A stretch of 64,000 bases of DNA from Lederbergia galactosidilytica (GCF_017873565.1 NZ_JAGGKH010000001.1:62001-126000); one strand, 5' to 3'. Counted from the stretch's first letter, positions 48,375 to 58,854 are shown. A program made the numbers and translations. Notes: generated by a model from the letters alone, not told the origin.

Positions 48375-49367
48375 ATGAGCCATACATCGAACAAGCAAGA
48401 TAAGAAAAATCTATTAGAAGTAGAAAATTTAAAAACCTACTACCCTATTAAAGGTGGCTTTTTTAGAAAAACAGTTGGAAATGTCAAAGCAGTAGACAAT
48501 GTTTCTTTTACAATCCGAAACGGTGAAACACTTGGATTAGTTGGGGAATCAGGTTGCGGAAAATCCACCACAGGTCGTACGATTTTAAGACTTTTAAATC
48601 CAACCGATGGCAAGATAATCTTTAACGGTCAGGATATTACGACTTTAGGCGGTAAATCATTAAGAGAAATACGAAAAGATATTCAAATGGTGTTCCAAGA
48701 TCCATACGCGACATTGAATCCAATGCAAATGATTGGAAATGTTATATCTGAACCGATTATGAACTACACAAATAAATCCCAAAAAGCTCTGAAAAATGAA
48801 GTGTTAGAATTATTAAACAAAGTGGGACTACCTGAGGATGCCTATTACAAATACGCCCATGAATTTTCCGGTGGACAAAGGCAGCGGATTGGAATCGCCA
48901 GAGCTCTAGCTCTTAGACCAAAATTAATCATTGCCGATGAGCCTGTTTCCGCATTAGACGTATCCGTGCAATCTCAAGTTCTGAATCTTTTGAAAGAACT
49001 ACAAGAAGAATTCGATTTAACCTTCTTATTTATTGCCCATGATTTAAGTGTCATCAAACATATGAGTGATCGAATTGGGGTCATGTACTTAGGGAATATA
49101 ATAGAAATTGGTGATAAAGACAGTGTCTATGCTGAGCCACTTCACCCTTACACACAGGCATTAATCTCAGCTATTCCTTCACCCGATCCTCGAAAAAAGA
49201 AAGAGCGTATCATTTTACAAGGGGATGTACCAAGTCCGGCGAATCCTCCAAAAGGTTGCCCATTCCATCCGAGATGCCCGAAAGCATTCGCGGAATGTGC
49301 CTTAACCAAACCAGCATTAAAGGAGGTGAAGCCAGGGCATCGAGTAGCCTGCCACTTATATAATTAA
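48375..49367 (+). CDS. appF: Oligopeptide ABC transporter ATP-binding protein AppF
   Basis: A 330-residue partner ATPase. Walker [13 protein letters not shown] (about 57-68), signature [10 protein letters not shown] (about 167-176), Walker [14 protein letters not shown] and the C-terminal [12 protein letters not shown] cysteines. Starts 4 bp after appD, with GTGAGG as ribosome site. Together with AppD it powers the AppBC channel. Confidence 0.87.
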   Translation: MSHTSNKQDKKNLLEVENLKTYYPIKGGFFRKTVGNVKAVDNVSFTIRNGETLGLVGESGCGKSTTGRTILRLLNPTDGKIIFNGQDITTLGGKSLREIRKDIQMVFQDPYATLNPMQMIGNVISEPIMNYTNKSQKALKNEVLELLNKVGLPEDAYYKYAHEFSGGQRQRIGIARALALRPKLIIADEPVSALDVSVQSQVLNLLKELQEEFDLTFLFIAHDLSVIKHMSDRIGVMYLGNIIEIGDKDSVYAEPLHPYTQALISAIPSPDPRKKKERIILQGDVPSPANPPKGCPFHPRCPKAFAECALTKPALKEVKPGHRVACHLYN

Positions 49368-49416
49368 TTATTACTTTACAATTCTATGAAAATAAAAATT
49401 AATGGAGGGGAATCTC

Positions 49417-51150
49417 ATGAGAAAGTCCGTATTATGGTCTTTAGTCGTATTATTGACCATGTCCTTATTTTTGGCAGCATGTGGTGGCCAAACAGAAGGA
49501 AAAAAAGAAGAAACGAACAATGAGGGTAATAGTGATAAGCAAGCGGAAGAAAGTTCAGAACCTAAAGAAGGCGGAGTCGTCACATTTGGGACCGACCAAG
49601 CTGCGGAAGGTATCTATGATCCAGCCTACTCAAAGAGTATCGTAGATAGCTATATTCAAGAGTTTATGATAGATAAAATCTTTAAGGTGACTGATGAATT
49701 AGAATATGTACCAAATTTTGCTAACTGGGAGATTAGTGATGATAAGCTTACTTATACGTTTACGTTTGAAAAAGGCATAAAATGGCATAATGGGGAAGAA
49801 TTAACTGTTGATGACTGGGTGTTTGCACTTGAAACAATGGCAGACCCTGAATATACTGGTGAACGTTTTAACTATGTAGAGGGCGTTAAGGGAGCAAAAG
49901 CGAAAAAAGAAGGAAAAGCTGACTCCATTGAAGGAATCGAAGTAGTAGACCCATACACAGTCAAAATCACTTTTGAAGAAGTGAAAATTAACAACTTAGA
50001 AAACCTTTGGCCTACTCCAATGCCAAAGAAACATTATGAAGGTATTGCTATCAAAGATTTACAAGAGTCCAAACAAGTGCGTGAAGAACCCGTTGGCTTA
50101 GGGCCATTCAAAGTGAAAAAAGTTGTTGAGGGCGAATACACCGAATTAGAACGCTTTGATGAATATTGGCAAGGCAAGCCATTACTTGATGGTGTGGTTG
50201 TAAAAACGATTGATCCATCCCTAGCAACTGGTGCGTTTGAAAATGGCGAAATTGATATCATGGATATTCGACCACAAGATGTCGAAGACCTATCTAAATT
50301 AGAGAATGTCCGAATTGAAGAAACAAAAGGTGTCGGCTATTCCTATATTGGCCTTCGCTTTGGCCATCGTGATAATGAAACACGTAAAAATATCGATGAT
50401 GTCGATAAATTTAAATCTAAAGAATTGCGTCAAGCTTTAGTGCATGCCATTGACCGCCAAGCGATGATTGATGCCTTCTTAGCAGGGAAAGCCACAGTAT
50501 CAAATACGGTTATTCCAAGTGTATTCTGGACGGCTGCTGATGAATCAGAATTAAATCAATATGAATATGACCCTGAAAAAGCAAAAGAACTTTTAGATAA
50601 AGCAGGTTATAAGGATGTTGATGGCGATGGATTTGTCGAAGATCCAGATGGTGAGCCATTTAAGATTTCATTTGGGCATTATGCTGGACCAGCCGCTTTT
50701 GAAGGTCGTTCACAAGCGATCATGCAAGCATGGAATGATATTGGGGTCAAAACAGAACTTGCAACAGGCTCTCTGATTGAGTTTAACCTATACAATGAAA
50801 TGAAGCGAAATGATGATGAAGTATTAGATGCCTTCTTCGGCTCCTGGAGCATGGGTACTGACCCAGATCCATCTGGTTTATGGGGGATTGATGCAGAATG
50901 GAACTTCAATCGTTGGGTAGATGACGAAAACCAAAAATTATTGGATGAAGCCTTAAGTGAAAAAGCATTCGATCAAGAATACCGCAAACAAGTGTATATC
51001 GATTGGCAAAAACATTTCAATGAAGAAGTCCCAACTGTTCCATTATGGGAAAACCTAGATCTTTATGGAATTAACGAACGCCTCCAAGGTGTTCATATAA
51101 ATGCGGAAGGCTTCCAAACTGACACTCATAAATGGTATACAACGGAATAG
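49417..51150 (+). CDS. appA: Oligopeptide-binding lipoprotein AppA
   Basis: A 577-residue family 5 solute-binding protein anchored by a lipid. Signal peptide and lipobox LAAC (Cys about 22), followed by an acidic Glu/Asn/Ser linker (about 25-55) and the binding domain with KGIKWHNGEELTVDDWVF. The start MRKSVLW follows GGAGGGG at 6-7 nt; an ATG five codons upstream precedes that site. Peptide size preference cannot be told from sequence. Confidence 0.87.
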   Translation: MRKSVLWSLVVLLTMSLFLAACGGQTEGKKEETNNEGNSDKQAEESSEPKEGGVVTFGTDQAAEGIYDPAYSKSIVDSYIQEFMIDKIFKVTDELEYVPNFANWEISDDKLTYTFTFEKGIKWHNGEELTVDDWVFALETMADPEYTGERFNYVEGVKGAKAKKEGKADSIEGIEVVDPYTVKITFEEVKINNLENLWPTPMPKKHYEGIAIKDLQESKQVREEPVGLGPFKVKKVVEGEYTELERFDEYWQGKPLLDGVVVKTIDPSLATGAFENGEIDIMDIRPQDVEDLSKLENVRIEETKGVGYSYIGLRFGHRDNETRKNIDDVDKFKSKELRQALVHAIDRQAMIDAFLAGKATVSNTVIPSVFWTAADESELNQYEYDPEKAKELLDKAGYKDVDGDGFVEDPDGEPFKISFGHYAGPAAFEGRSQAIMQAWNDIGVKTELATGSLIEFNLYNEMKRNDDEVLDAFFGSWSMGTDPDPSGLWGIDAEWNFNRWVDDENQKLLDEALSEKAFDQEYRKQVYIDWQKHFNEEVPTVPLWENLDLYGINERLQGVHINAEGFQTDTHKWYTTE

Positions 51151-51183
51151 ATTTGACTTGTTAGAGATTCATTCAAAGATTAT

Positions 51184-51203
51184 GGGTTCCCAATTGGGGA
51201 CCC
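51184..51203 (+). terminator. Intercistronic hairpin between appA and appB
   Basis: GGGTTCCC / GGGGACCC around AATT, without a strong T-run. Such hairpins after binding-protein genes often stabilise or partly terminate the message, raising binding protein over permease. Confidence 0.6.
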
Positions 51204-51240
51204 GATCTTTGTTAAACTTTATAGATAAGGAGAAAGTCAC

Positions 51241-52206
51241 ATGCTTCAATACTCACTTCGCCGAATACTTGCCATGATCCCATTATTGCTCCTTATTTCG
51301 TTCGTGGTGTTCACCTTGGCATTAATGATGCCGGGAGATCCATTTTCTGGCGAAATTGATCCTTCGAATACTAACCCACAATATATTGAGGAAATGAAAG
51401 AAAAATTAGGTTATAATGATCCCATTTACGTACAATACGGCCGATGGATCTCGAATTTAGTACAGGGAGATTTGGGAAAATCATTCATATATAAAAAGCC
51501 CGTGGCTGAAGTAATTGCCCAGCGAATCCCGAACACTTTATTTTTAGCCATTACTTCTTTAATTTTTACGTATATTTTTGCTTTTGCAATGGGGTTATTC
51601 GCCGGGAGAAAGCCATATACATTAGGAGATAATTTGGTTGCTACGTATAATTATTTAGGATTGGCCATTCCATCGTTTGTCGCAGGTATAGTGGCCATTT
51701 ACTTTTTCTCCTTTAAACTAGGCTGGTTCCCCTTCAGCGGTTCAGTGGCCGTTGGTCTGGAATCGGGAACATGGAACTATTATTTAAGTAAGATTCATCA
51801 CGTCTTATTACCTGCACTCGTCTTAGGTTTAATGGGAACAGCCTCCTATACACAATTTTTGCGAAATGACATTATCGAGAATAGTCGCAAAGATTATGTC
51901 AGAACTGCAAGAGCAAAAGGAACAAAAGAATCGAAAATTTACAATCAACACATTCTAAGAAATTCAATTATTCCACTTGTCACCTTTTTAGGTTTCGATA
52001 TCGCCACTTTAATTGGTGGTGCCGTCATTACAGAAACCATTTTTACGTATCCTGGGGTGGGGCAACTTTTCTTGGAATCTGTGGAAAGAAGAGATTATGC
52101 CGTGATGATGTCGATCACCATGCTGCTTTCATTTTTAACCCTGTTTGGGAATTTAATCGCCGATCTACTTTATGGTATTGTCGATCCGCGGATTAGGTTA
52201 GATTGA
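51241..52206 (+). CDS. appB: Oligopeptide ABC transporter permease AppB
   Basis: A 321-residue inner membrane permease with six segments and the EAA-type cytoplasmic loop DYVRTARAKGTKESKIYNQH (about 219-238). N-terminus LQYSLRRILAMIPLLLLISF is typical of OppB/DppB. ATG after AAGGAG. 90 bp after appA. Confidence 0.9.
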   Translation: MLQYSLRRILAMIPLLLLISFVVFTLALMMPGDPFSGEIDPSNTNPQYIEEMKEKLGYNDPIYVQYGRWISNLVQGDLGKSFIYKKPVAEVIAQRIPNTLFLAITSLIFTYIFAFAMGLFAGRKPYTLGDNLVATYNYLGLAIPSFVAGIVAIYFFSFKLGWFPFSGSVAVGLESGTWNYYLSKIHHVLLPALVLGLMGTASYTQFLRNDIIENSRKDYVRTARAKGTKESKIYNQHILRNSIIPLVTFLGFDIATLIGGAVITETIFTYPGVGQLFLESVERRDYAVMMSITMLLSFLTLFGNLIADLLYGIVDPRIRLD

Positions 52207-52219
52207 GGAGGGGAAACAT

Positions 52220-53128
52220 ATGGAAATCGTAACAAATACAAATAATAATAATATCATTACACCGAAAAAAAGCCCCTCCCCTTGGGCCATTGCAAGAAAA
52301 AAGTTCATAAAAAATAAATTAGCCATGATCAGCTTAATTTTTTTAGTATTGGTGATCATTGTTTCCTTTTCAGCACCATTACTAACAACCCAGGATATTG
52401 TCCGGATTGATTACATGAAGATCAGCCAACCCCCATCTAGTGAAAACTGGCTTGGCACAGATACAAATGGACGTGATATGTTTGCCAGAATGCTTTATGC
52501 AGGGCGAGCCTCGCTAATAGTCGGATTAAGTTGTATGTTTTTAATTACCTTTGTTGGAACTGTCATTGGCTCCATTGCGGGGTATTTCGGTGGCATCATC
52601 GACACCATTTTAATGCGGTTTACTGACTTTGTTCTAACCTTTCCATTTATGATTTTTGTGATTGTATTGAACTCCATCTTTATTGGAAAAATTAACGGTT
52701 TATGGACATTGATTCTCGTTATTTCCGCTTTGAGTTGGGGTGGGGTTGCCCGGATTGTTCGCAGTCGTGTCCTTGCTGAAAAAGAAAATGAATATATTCT
52801 AGCTTCTGAATCGATCGGTGGTAAGCCATCTAAAGTGATTATCAAGCACTTGCTCCCGAATGTCGCTTCCACCATTATTGTCCAAGCTACATTATTAATG
52901 GCCACCACAATCGTAGCCGAGTCCGGACTGAGTTTCTTAGGCTTTGGTGTTCCGCCTGATACTCCGAGCTGGGGAAATATGTTAGCAGAAGCACGAAATT
53001 CTGATGTTCTTCGCAATCGACCTTGGATGTGGGTTCCACCTGCAACAATGATTACATTAGTGATTCTATCAATCAATTTTATCGGAGAAGGGCTCAAAGA
53101 TGCTTTGAATCCGAAATCAAGAAGATAA
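52220..53128 (+). CDS. appC: Oligopeptide ABC transporter permease AppC
   Basis: A 302-residue permease of the OppC type, with a cytosolic N-terminus (about 1-35), six membrane segments and the EAA loop ENEYILASESIGGKPSKVII (about 192-211). The conserved NWLGTDTNGRDMFARM lies in the first periplasmic loop. ATG after TTGAGGAGG, 13 bp after appB. Last gene of the operon. Confidence 0.9.
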   Translation: MEIVTNTNNNNIITPKKSPSPWAIARKKFIKNKLAMISLIFLVLVIIVSFSAPLLTTQDIVRIDYMKISQPPSSENWLGTDTNGRDMFARMLYAGRASLIVGLSCMFLITFVGTVIGSIAGYFGGIIDTILMRFTDFVLTFPFMIFVIVLNSIFIGKINGLWTLILVISALSWGGVARIVRSRVLAEKENEYILASESIGGKPSKVIIKHLLPNVASTIIVQATLLMATTIVAESGLSFLGFGVPPDTPSWGNMLAEARNSDVLRNRPWMWVPPATMITLVILSINFIGEGLKDALNPKSRR

Positions 53129-53131
53129 ACA

Positions 53132-53177
53132 AATGAGCTTTCACAGGTCAGCATCACTCCTGTAAAAGCTCATTTTT
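53132..53177 (+). terminator. Terminator of the app operon
   Basis: ATGAGCTTT-ACAGG pairs with CCTGT-AAAAGCTCAT (one bulge), followed by TTTTTCTTC. Starts 3 bp after the appC stop. Confidence 0.88.
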
Positions 53178-53313
53178 CTTCTTTTATTTGTTATTTATTA
53201 GCATCCAGGATGAAGTCTCCTTACCCGCCCATCCCCTGAAAGTATGGGTATTTCCTTTATCTCATGAAAAAATTTAAATTTATACTTTTTTAAATAGGCA
53301 TTTTCGCCTTTAT

Positions 53314-55152
53314 TCACCCGGTGGCTCCGACAAATTGACTTTGATATAGGTCAGCGTAAAATCCATTCTGTGCAATTAATTCATCATGGGTTCCTTTTTC
53401 AATAATGTCCCCTTCATTCATGACCAAAATTAAATCTGCATCACGAATTGTAGAAAGGCGATGAGCAATAACGAAACTTGTTCTTCCTTCCATCAAGCGA
53501 TTCATTGCTTTTTGGATATTCATCTCTGTCCGGGTGTCGACACTACTTGTCGCCTCATCTAAGATTAAAATTTTCGGATCAGCTAATATGGCACGCGCAA
53601 TCGTGATAAGTTGTCTCTGTCCTTGCGAAATATTGGAGGCATCTTCTCCAAGTACTGTGTCATATCCATCAGGTAAAGTACGAATAAACTCATCAGCATA
53701 AGCACTTTGCGCCGCTTGTACGACCGCTTTTTCAGTCGCCCCTTCTCGACCATAGGCAATATTTTCATGAATGGTCCCTTTAAATAGCCAAGTATCCTGT
53801 AGAACCATGGCAAATAATGATCTTGCTTGTTCTCTTGATAACTCTGCAATATCCTTCCCATCAATGAGGATTTTCCCTTGGTCAATTTCATAAAAACGCA
53901 TCAACAAATTAATAATCGTTGTTTTTCCTGCTCCCGTCGGTCCTACAATGGCAATGGTTTGGCCCGATTCAACTTCTAACGTCAAATCTTGGATAATCGT
54001 TTTCTCTTGCTCATAACCGAATTGCACATGTTCAAAGCTGATTCGTCCTTCTAACGCAGCAAGATTCACCTTAGCTGGTTCTTCTTGTCTTTCCTCTTCC
54101 TCATCTAAAAGATTGAAAATCCGCTCAGCTGAAGCAAGGGCAGTCTGAATCATATTGGCAATTCCGGCCGCCTGTGCCATCGGTTGTGATAACTGTTGAG
54201 AATATTGGATAAATGCTTGCACATCCCCTACTTGAATATTCCCACTTAACACGCGAATTCCACCAACAATACTGACAAACACATAACCGAGATTACCGAC
54301 AAAAGTCATTAGTGGCATCATAATCCCACTAATAAACTGTGCCTTCCATCCAGATTCGTATAGCCGGTCATTCATTTGCTCAAAATCGCGGATTGCCTTT
54401 TGTTCATAACCAAAACCTTTAACAACTTGATGACCGGAAAACATCTCTTCAATATGACCATTTACATTGCCGAGCTCTGTTTGCTGTTGAACAAAATGCT
54501 TTTGTGAGCGAGAAGCAATCATTTGAACAACTAAAGCACTTAATGGAAATGTAATCAGTACAACTAAAGTAAGTAACGGACTGATCACTAACATCATAAT
54601 AATCGTTCCGATGATCATAATCGCGGAAGTAATCAGTTGTGATAATGCCTGTTGAATCGAATTATTAATATTATCGATATCATTAATTGCGCGGCTCAAC
54701 ACATCTCCATGGGGATGCTGATCATAATATCTAAGTGGCAAACGGGTTAATTTTTCATTCACTTCTTTTCGCAATTCTGCCGTTGTCTTCTGTGAGATAC
54801 CAGCCATCATAAACTGTTGAAAATAAGAAAAAATGGCAGATAATATATACAGCCCTAGTAAAATAAATACTAACTTTGCAATAAATGGAAAATCAACGCC
54901 AACTCCATTTTTTATGCTAGCAAAAATGGAGGATGTTGCGTCACCAAGAAACTTGGGACTTATTACATTAAATAATGTGGCAAATATAGCCGCAATTGCT
55001 ACAAAAATAATTTGAACTTTTCGTGGCTTTAAATAAGCACTTAATCGAAACAGTGTTTTTTTAAATTCTTTCGGCTTTTCTCCATGCATTCCTTGCCTAT
55101 GTGCTGGTCCCCGTTTTCGCATAGATGTTGGACGATCACTTTTTTCACTCAT
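53314..55152 (-). CDS. yfiC: ABC exporter half-transporter (YfiC-like)
   Basis: A 612-residue protein: basic cytosolic N-terminus (about 1-30), six-segment type I exporter domain (about 45-330) and nucleotide-binding domain with Walker A GPTGAGKTT (about 403-411), signature ISQGQRQL and Walker B ILILDEATSSVD. The signature has Q rather than G in the second position group (SQGQ), seen in heterodimeric exporters. Start overlaps the stop of the upstream partner by 4 bp. Probable multidrug or lipid exporter; substrate unknown. Confidence 0.82.
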   Translation of the reverse strand: MSEKSDRPTSMRKRGPAHRQGMHGEKPKEFKKTLFRLSAYLKPRKVQIIFVAIAAIFATLFNVISPKFLGDATSSIFASIKNGVGVDFPFIAKLVFILLGLYILSAIFSYFQQFMMAGISQKTTAELRKEVNEKLTRLPLRYYDQHPHGDVLSRAINDIDNINNSIQQALSQLITSAIMIIGTIIMMLVISPLLTLVVLITFPLSALVVQMIASRSQKHFVQQQTELGNVNGHIEEMFSGHQVVKGFGYEQKAIRDFEQMNDRLYESGWKAQFISGIMMPLMTFVGNLGYVFVSIVGGIRVLSGNIQVGDVQAFIQYSQQLSQPMAQAAGIANMIQTALASAERIFNLLDEEEERQEEPAKVNLAALEGRISFEHVQFGYEQEKTIIQDLTLEVESGQTIAIVGPTGAGKTTIINLLMRFYEIDQGKILIDGKDIAELSREQARSLFAMVLQDTWLFKGTIHENIAYGREGATEKAVVQAAQSAYADEFIRTLPDGYDTVLGEDASNISQGQRQLITIARAILADPKILILDEATSSVDTRTEMNIQKAMNRLMEGRTSFVIAHRLSTIRDADLILVMNEGDIIEKGTHDELIAQNGFYADLYQSQFVGATG

Positions 55153-56864
55153 GCCCCTTCCACCCCGATTCCTTGTGATGCAGCAATTTCCCGATAAATA
55201 TGGTTTTGTACTATTAACTCATCATGAGTTCCAACACCTGCTATTTTTCCATCATTCAAAACGATGATTTGATCCGCTTGAATAACAGTGCTCACTCTTT
55301 GCGCTACCATAATAATCGTACTTTCCCCTTGCATCTGACTTAATCCAGCTCTCAATTTTGCATCTGTTTTATAATCTAATGCTGAAAAACTATCATCGAA
55401 TAAATAAATTTCCGGCTTGCGAATGAAAGCACGGGCAATAGACAATCGCTGTTTCTGTCCTCCAGAAAAATTTGCCCCACCCTGTTCCACTTTCGCATGC
55501 AGCCCATCTTCTTGTTTAAAAACAAAATCTGCGGCCTGTGCAATTTCAAGAGCTTCTTTCATTTCCTGCTCTGTTGCCTTTTCCTTACCGAACTGAAGAT
55601 TCTCTGCAATCGAGCCACTAAATAAGGTTGCTTGCTGGGGAACATAGCCTATTTTTTGCCGTAGCTCTGCTTGTGACATCTCTCTCACATCTACGCCATC
55701 AATAACAATCTCTCCTCCTTCTGCATCATAAAATCGGGGGATTAATTTAAGCAAAGTTGATTTCCCAGCTCCTGTACTGCCGATAATCGCGGTTGTTTCT
55801 CCTGGTTTCGCTTGAAAGGAGACATGGCTTAAAACAGGTTTCTCAGCTCCTTCATAACGAAAGCTAACATTTCGGAATTCTACATATCCATGTGATTCCG
55901 TGCTTTTTGCTGATTGGGGATCTTCAATTTCTTTCTCCATCGCAAGCACTTCATTAATTCTCTTCACTGAGGCTTGAGCACGTGGGATCATGATAAAACC
56001 CATCGAAAGCATAACAAGTGACATAAGAATCATCATTGCATATTGTAAGAAAGCCATTAAGTTACCTACTTGCATCATGCCTTCATCAATCCGAATCGCA
56101 CCAAACCACACAATGGCGATATTAGTAAAGTTCATAATAATCATCATAACTGGAAATAAAACGGCCATCATTTGATTTACTTTAATTCCCGTATCACGAA
56201 AGTCTTCATTCGCTTGATTGAATCTGCTTTTTTCGAAATTTACTTTATTAAAAGCACGCACAACCCGAATCCCAGTTAAATTTTCCCGCACGATCAAGTT
56301 AAGACGATCTGTTTTCTTCTGCAAGGAGACAAATAAAGGAATCGCCTTTTTTGAAATAACAAGAATCACGATCACTAAGATAGGGAGTGCACCTAAAAAA
56401 ACGAGTGATAAGCCTGGATCTCTTGTCACCGCTAAAATGATTCCCCCTACAAGCATGAGTGGAGCTCGCGTCATCATGCGCAACACCATATTTAACACAT
56501 CTTGTACTTGTTTTACATCATTTGTCGATCTTGTGATTAAGGAAGCTGGTCCAATTTTATCAAAGGCCTGTAAAGAAAAATCCTCTACTTGGACAAATAA
56601 ACTTCTTCTCACATCTCGACCAAAGCCTTGGGCTGTCTGTGATGCGAAATATGACACGCCGACTGTAATCAGAACAGCTATTAAGGCAGCGACAATCATC
56701 AATAGACCAATTTTGATAATATAAGAAATATCCCCTTTAACAATTCCAATATCAACTACATTAGCCATTAAAGTTGGTAATAGTAATTCTAGTAGAATGC
56801 CAACTAATGTTAAAAATATGACCGCACTAATCTGCCATTTATAAGATTTCAAATGCCTGAACAC
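55149..56864 (-). CDS. yfiB: ABC exporter half-transporter (YfiB-like)
   Basis: The partner subunit of about 571 residues: membrane domain with FASQTAQGFGRDVRRSLF and SLITRSTNDVKQVQDVL, then a nucleotide-binding domain with Walker A GSTGAGKST, signature FSGGQKQR and Walker B IYLFDDSFSALD, where the catalytic Glu after Walker B is Asp-Ser (DDS), so one ATP site is degenerate. The GTG start VFRHLKSYKW is chosen because the family begins there; an ATG 39 codons upstream (56981) would add an atypical tail. The start is uncertain. Confidence 0.8.
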   Translation of the reverse strand: MFRHLKSYKWQISAVIFLTLVGILLELLLPTLMANVVDIGIVKGDISYIIKIGLLMIVAALIAVLITVGVSYFASQTAQGFGRDVRRSLFVQVEDFSLQAFDKIGPASLITRSTNDVKQVQDVLNMVLRMMTRAPLMLVGGIILAVTRDPGLSLVFLGALPILVIVILVISKKAIPLFVSLQKKTDRLNLIVRENLTGIRVVRAFNKVNFEKSRFNQANEDFRDTGIKVNQMMAVLFPVMMIIMNFTNIAIVWFGAIRIDEGMMQVGNLMAFLQYAMMILMSLVMLSMGFIMIPRAQASVKRINEVLAMEKEIEDPQSAKSTESHGYVEFRNVSFRYEGAEKPVLSHVSFQAKPGETTAIIGSTGAGKSTLLKLIPRFYDAEGGEIVIDGVDVREMSQAELRQKIGYVPQQATLFSGSIAENLQFGKEKATEQEMKEALEIAQAADFVFKQEDGLHAKVEQGGANFSGGQKQRLSIARAFIRKPEIYLFDDSFSALDYKTDAKLRAGLSQMQGESTIIMVAQRVSTVIQADQIIVLNDGKIAGVGTHDELIVQNHIYREIAASQGIGVEGA

Positions 56865-57266
56865 GTTTACAATCACTTCCTTAAAATAATCTATTTTTAT
56901 CGTATGGTTTCTATAGCCTTTGGTCAATGATTTTGTTACTCTCTCGGCAAAATTAGAATAAACAAAAAGACTAGCAGCCATGTAGAAGATATCTGAAAGT
57001 GAATAATCAGAAAGAGAAGCTGAGGAATTTCGTTGATTTGCTTAAGGCGGACACATTTCGCGCGGGTATATGGTCACTTTAGACGACTTTAAAGTCAACC
57101 AACTGTTACTATTCATAATTCATTACAGTTCTTCCATTCAAGCGGTGAAACTCTTAGGGATATACAATGGTAGAGATCTATGCCCTATCAGATGGAGCAA
57201 GATTGACTCAAAGCTAGCAACGAGTGAAACTTTATTTGGACAAGTATTTCCTTAGTAAACAAAAAT
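56865..57266. other. Spacer upstream of the exporter, no gene
   Basis: Contains GCGCGGGTATATGG and a hairpinless mixed region. It should hold the yfiB promoter on the minus strand but none was convincing. A short plus frame (57070-57255) has no ribosome site. Confidence 0.35.
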
Positions 57267-57385
57267 GAGGCTGAGATAAAAATGTTTTCTCCAAAGAAAA
57301 AACGAACGATTAAGTGCATATAACCCGCTTCGGAAATGCATCGCTCGTCTTTGCTGCTTAAACATTTTAATTATTTCTCAGCCTC
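57267..57385 (+). repeat. Family A repeat, copy A5
   Basis: GAGGCTGAGATAAAAATG (57267) with AAAAACGAACGATTAAGTG inside, ending TTATTTCTCAGCCTC (57385). At 119 bp it is the shortest complete copy. Ends 6 bp from the stop of the downstream LacI-type gene on the minus strand, and the minus-strand exit is followed by ATTTTTG. Confidence 0.75.
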
Positions 57386-57391
57386 TTTTTC

Positions 57392-58417
57392 TTATGCCTC
57401 CATAGCGGCACAAGATGAACGAATAATCAATTGATGGGGAATAATAATTCTTTTTACAGGTTCTTTTGAGTTTTCTATTTTTTCAATTAGGCTTTTGGCA
57501 GCTTCATAGCCTAATGAAAATATATTAATATCGACTGAAGTTAGCGGCGGTTGAGTCATTCGTGCTAGAAATACATTATTAAAACTTACGATCGATATTT
57601 CTTTCGTCACCGCAATGCCTAAATCCTCCAACATGTGTAATACACCTAATGTCATCAAATCATCAGTGACAACTAAAGCAGTTGGACGGTTTTTTAATTT
57701 TAATAAAGCATCAATCGCTTCTTGTCCCCCCTCTTTCAGAAACTCCCCATGAACAATATAAGAATCTATTGGTTCTATCCCCGCCTCTTTCAATGCTGCT
57801 TTATAGCCAAGCAAACGGTCAACTGTAACAACTAAATCCTGGTTTCCACCAATAAAAGCAATCCTTTTATGGTGAAGCCCTAATAAATATTCAGTTACCT
57901 CTTTGGCTGCTTGAAAATTATCATTATCAATATGTGTAACACGGTCTTCCAATTGATAGGGCTTACCAATTACGACAAACGGAAAGCCATAATCCATTAG
58001 ATAGCTCATTAATCTATCTTCAACATGAGAGTTTAATAGAACTAATCCATCTACTCTCTTTCCTTGGACCATTTGCACAACTTCTTGGAATATTTCATCT
58101 TTCGTCTTTCCAGTCGTCATTTGTAAAGCGTATGTCTTATTATGCGCACCTTCACTTAATCCTTGAAGCACGCTTGAAAAAAATGGATTTTGAAAAATAA
58201 CATCTACTGATTCAGGCATCACAAGCCCTAGAACATGAGTTGATTGATTTGCCAGACTTCTTGCAATTAAATTAGGATGATATCCAAGTTCATCCATTGC
58301 TCTATTGACCCTTTTCTTTGTCTCTATACTAATTCTCGGACTATCGGCAATGACTCTAGAAACAGTTGATGGAGCAACATTTGCATGCTTGGCTACATCT
58401 TTGATTGTAATAGGCAT
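57392..58417 (-). CDS. malR: LacI-family regulator (MalR-type), copy 1
   Basis: A 341-residue repressor: helix-turn-helix ITIKDVAKHANVAPSTVSRV (residues 3-22) with hinge YHPNLIARSLA (about 48-58), then a periplasmic-binding-like sugar domain. It is about four-fifths identical to the copy at 58855-59910. A sigma-A promoter and a LacI-type operator lie just upstream, so this copy has its own, probably autoregulated, transcription. Predicted to control maltodextrin uptake genes. Confidence 0.82.
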   Translation of the reverse strand: MPITIKDVAKHANVAPSTVSRVIADSPRISIETKKRVNRAMDELGYHPNLIARSLANQSTHVLGLVMPESVDVIFQNPFFSSVLQGLSEGAHNKTYALQMTTGKTKDEIFQEVVQMVQGKRVDGLVLLNSHVEDRLMSYLMDYGFPFVVIGKPYQLEDRVTHIDNDNFQAAKEVTEYLLGLHHKRIAFIGGNQDLVVTVDRLLGYKAALKEAGIEPIDSYIVHGEFLKEGGQEAIDALLKLKNRPTALVVTDDLMTLGVLHMLEDLGIAVTKEISIVSFNNVFLARMTQPPLTSVDINIFSLGYEAAKSLIEKIENSKEPVKRIIIPHQLIIRSSCAAMEA

Positions 58418-58439
58418 ATTCTACCCACTTTCGACTTGC

Positions 58440-58494
58440 GCAATCGCTTGCACGGTTTTATATATAATTATATCGCTTTTGCCTGGACTGTCAA
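58440..58494 (-). promoter_or_regulatory. Promoter and LacI-type operator of malR copy 1
   Basis: Minus strand TTGACA (58489-58494), a 16-bp spacer and TATAAT (58467-58472), then the palindrome GCAAGCGATTGC (58440-58451), with a central CG typical of LacI-family sites. The operator overlaps the early transcribed region. Confidence 0.75.
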
Positions 58495-58780
58495 TATTCA
58501 ACTAAATTTAACTTCCCGTATTCCTTGTGACAGTTAAGTTTGGCCCATGGTGTCGAATCCACCCATATCAAAAGCTTTGGATAAGGTGGAGGTCGTATAG
58601 TAGAGGTTGATCTCCTTTCTGTTTGGGGAACCATGAGTCATTTCAGCATGTATGTAGTTTTTCATGAATCATTGTTTTGGTCTCCCCTGATAGCTGAAAG
58701 GAAATCTCATTTAGCGGTTTGATAAATCCTTTAAGTGTTGGGGATCAAAGCCAAGAAGCTTATAAGGAAACAACATCCCT
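58495..58780. other. Spacer between the two malR copies
   Basis: About 290 bp without an accepted gene. A minus frame gives STIRPPPYPKLLIWVDSTPW then AKLNCHKEYGK, which could be a decayed transposase fragment or chance. No ribosome site. Confidence 0.3.
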
Positions 58781-58835
58781 AAAAAAAGAGGAGCCTCCAC
58801 AAAAGCCAATTCATTGGCCTTAGCGGATAGCTCCT
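58781..58835 (-). terminator. Terminator after malR copy 2
   Basis: AGGAGC / GCTCCT (58789-58835) enclosing GCCAAT/ATTGGC, followed on the minus strand by seven T residues. 20 bp beyond the stop of the second regulator; ends the mdx operon. Confidence 0.75.
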
Positions 58836-58854
58836 TATTTTAGGAATCATATTC

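Noticed and set aside
58500-58650. Minus-strand frame with IWVDSTPWAKLNCHK
   Set aside because: Short, no ribosome site and no clear family; kept only as a spacer note.
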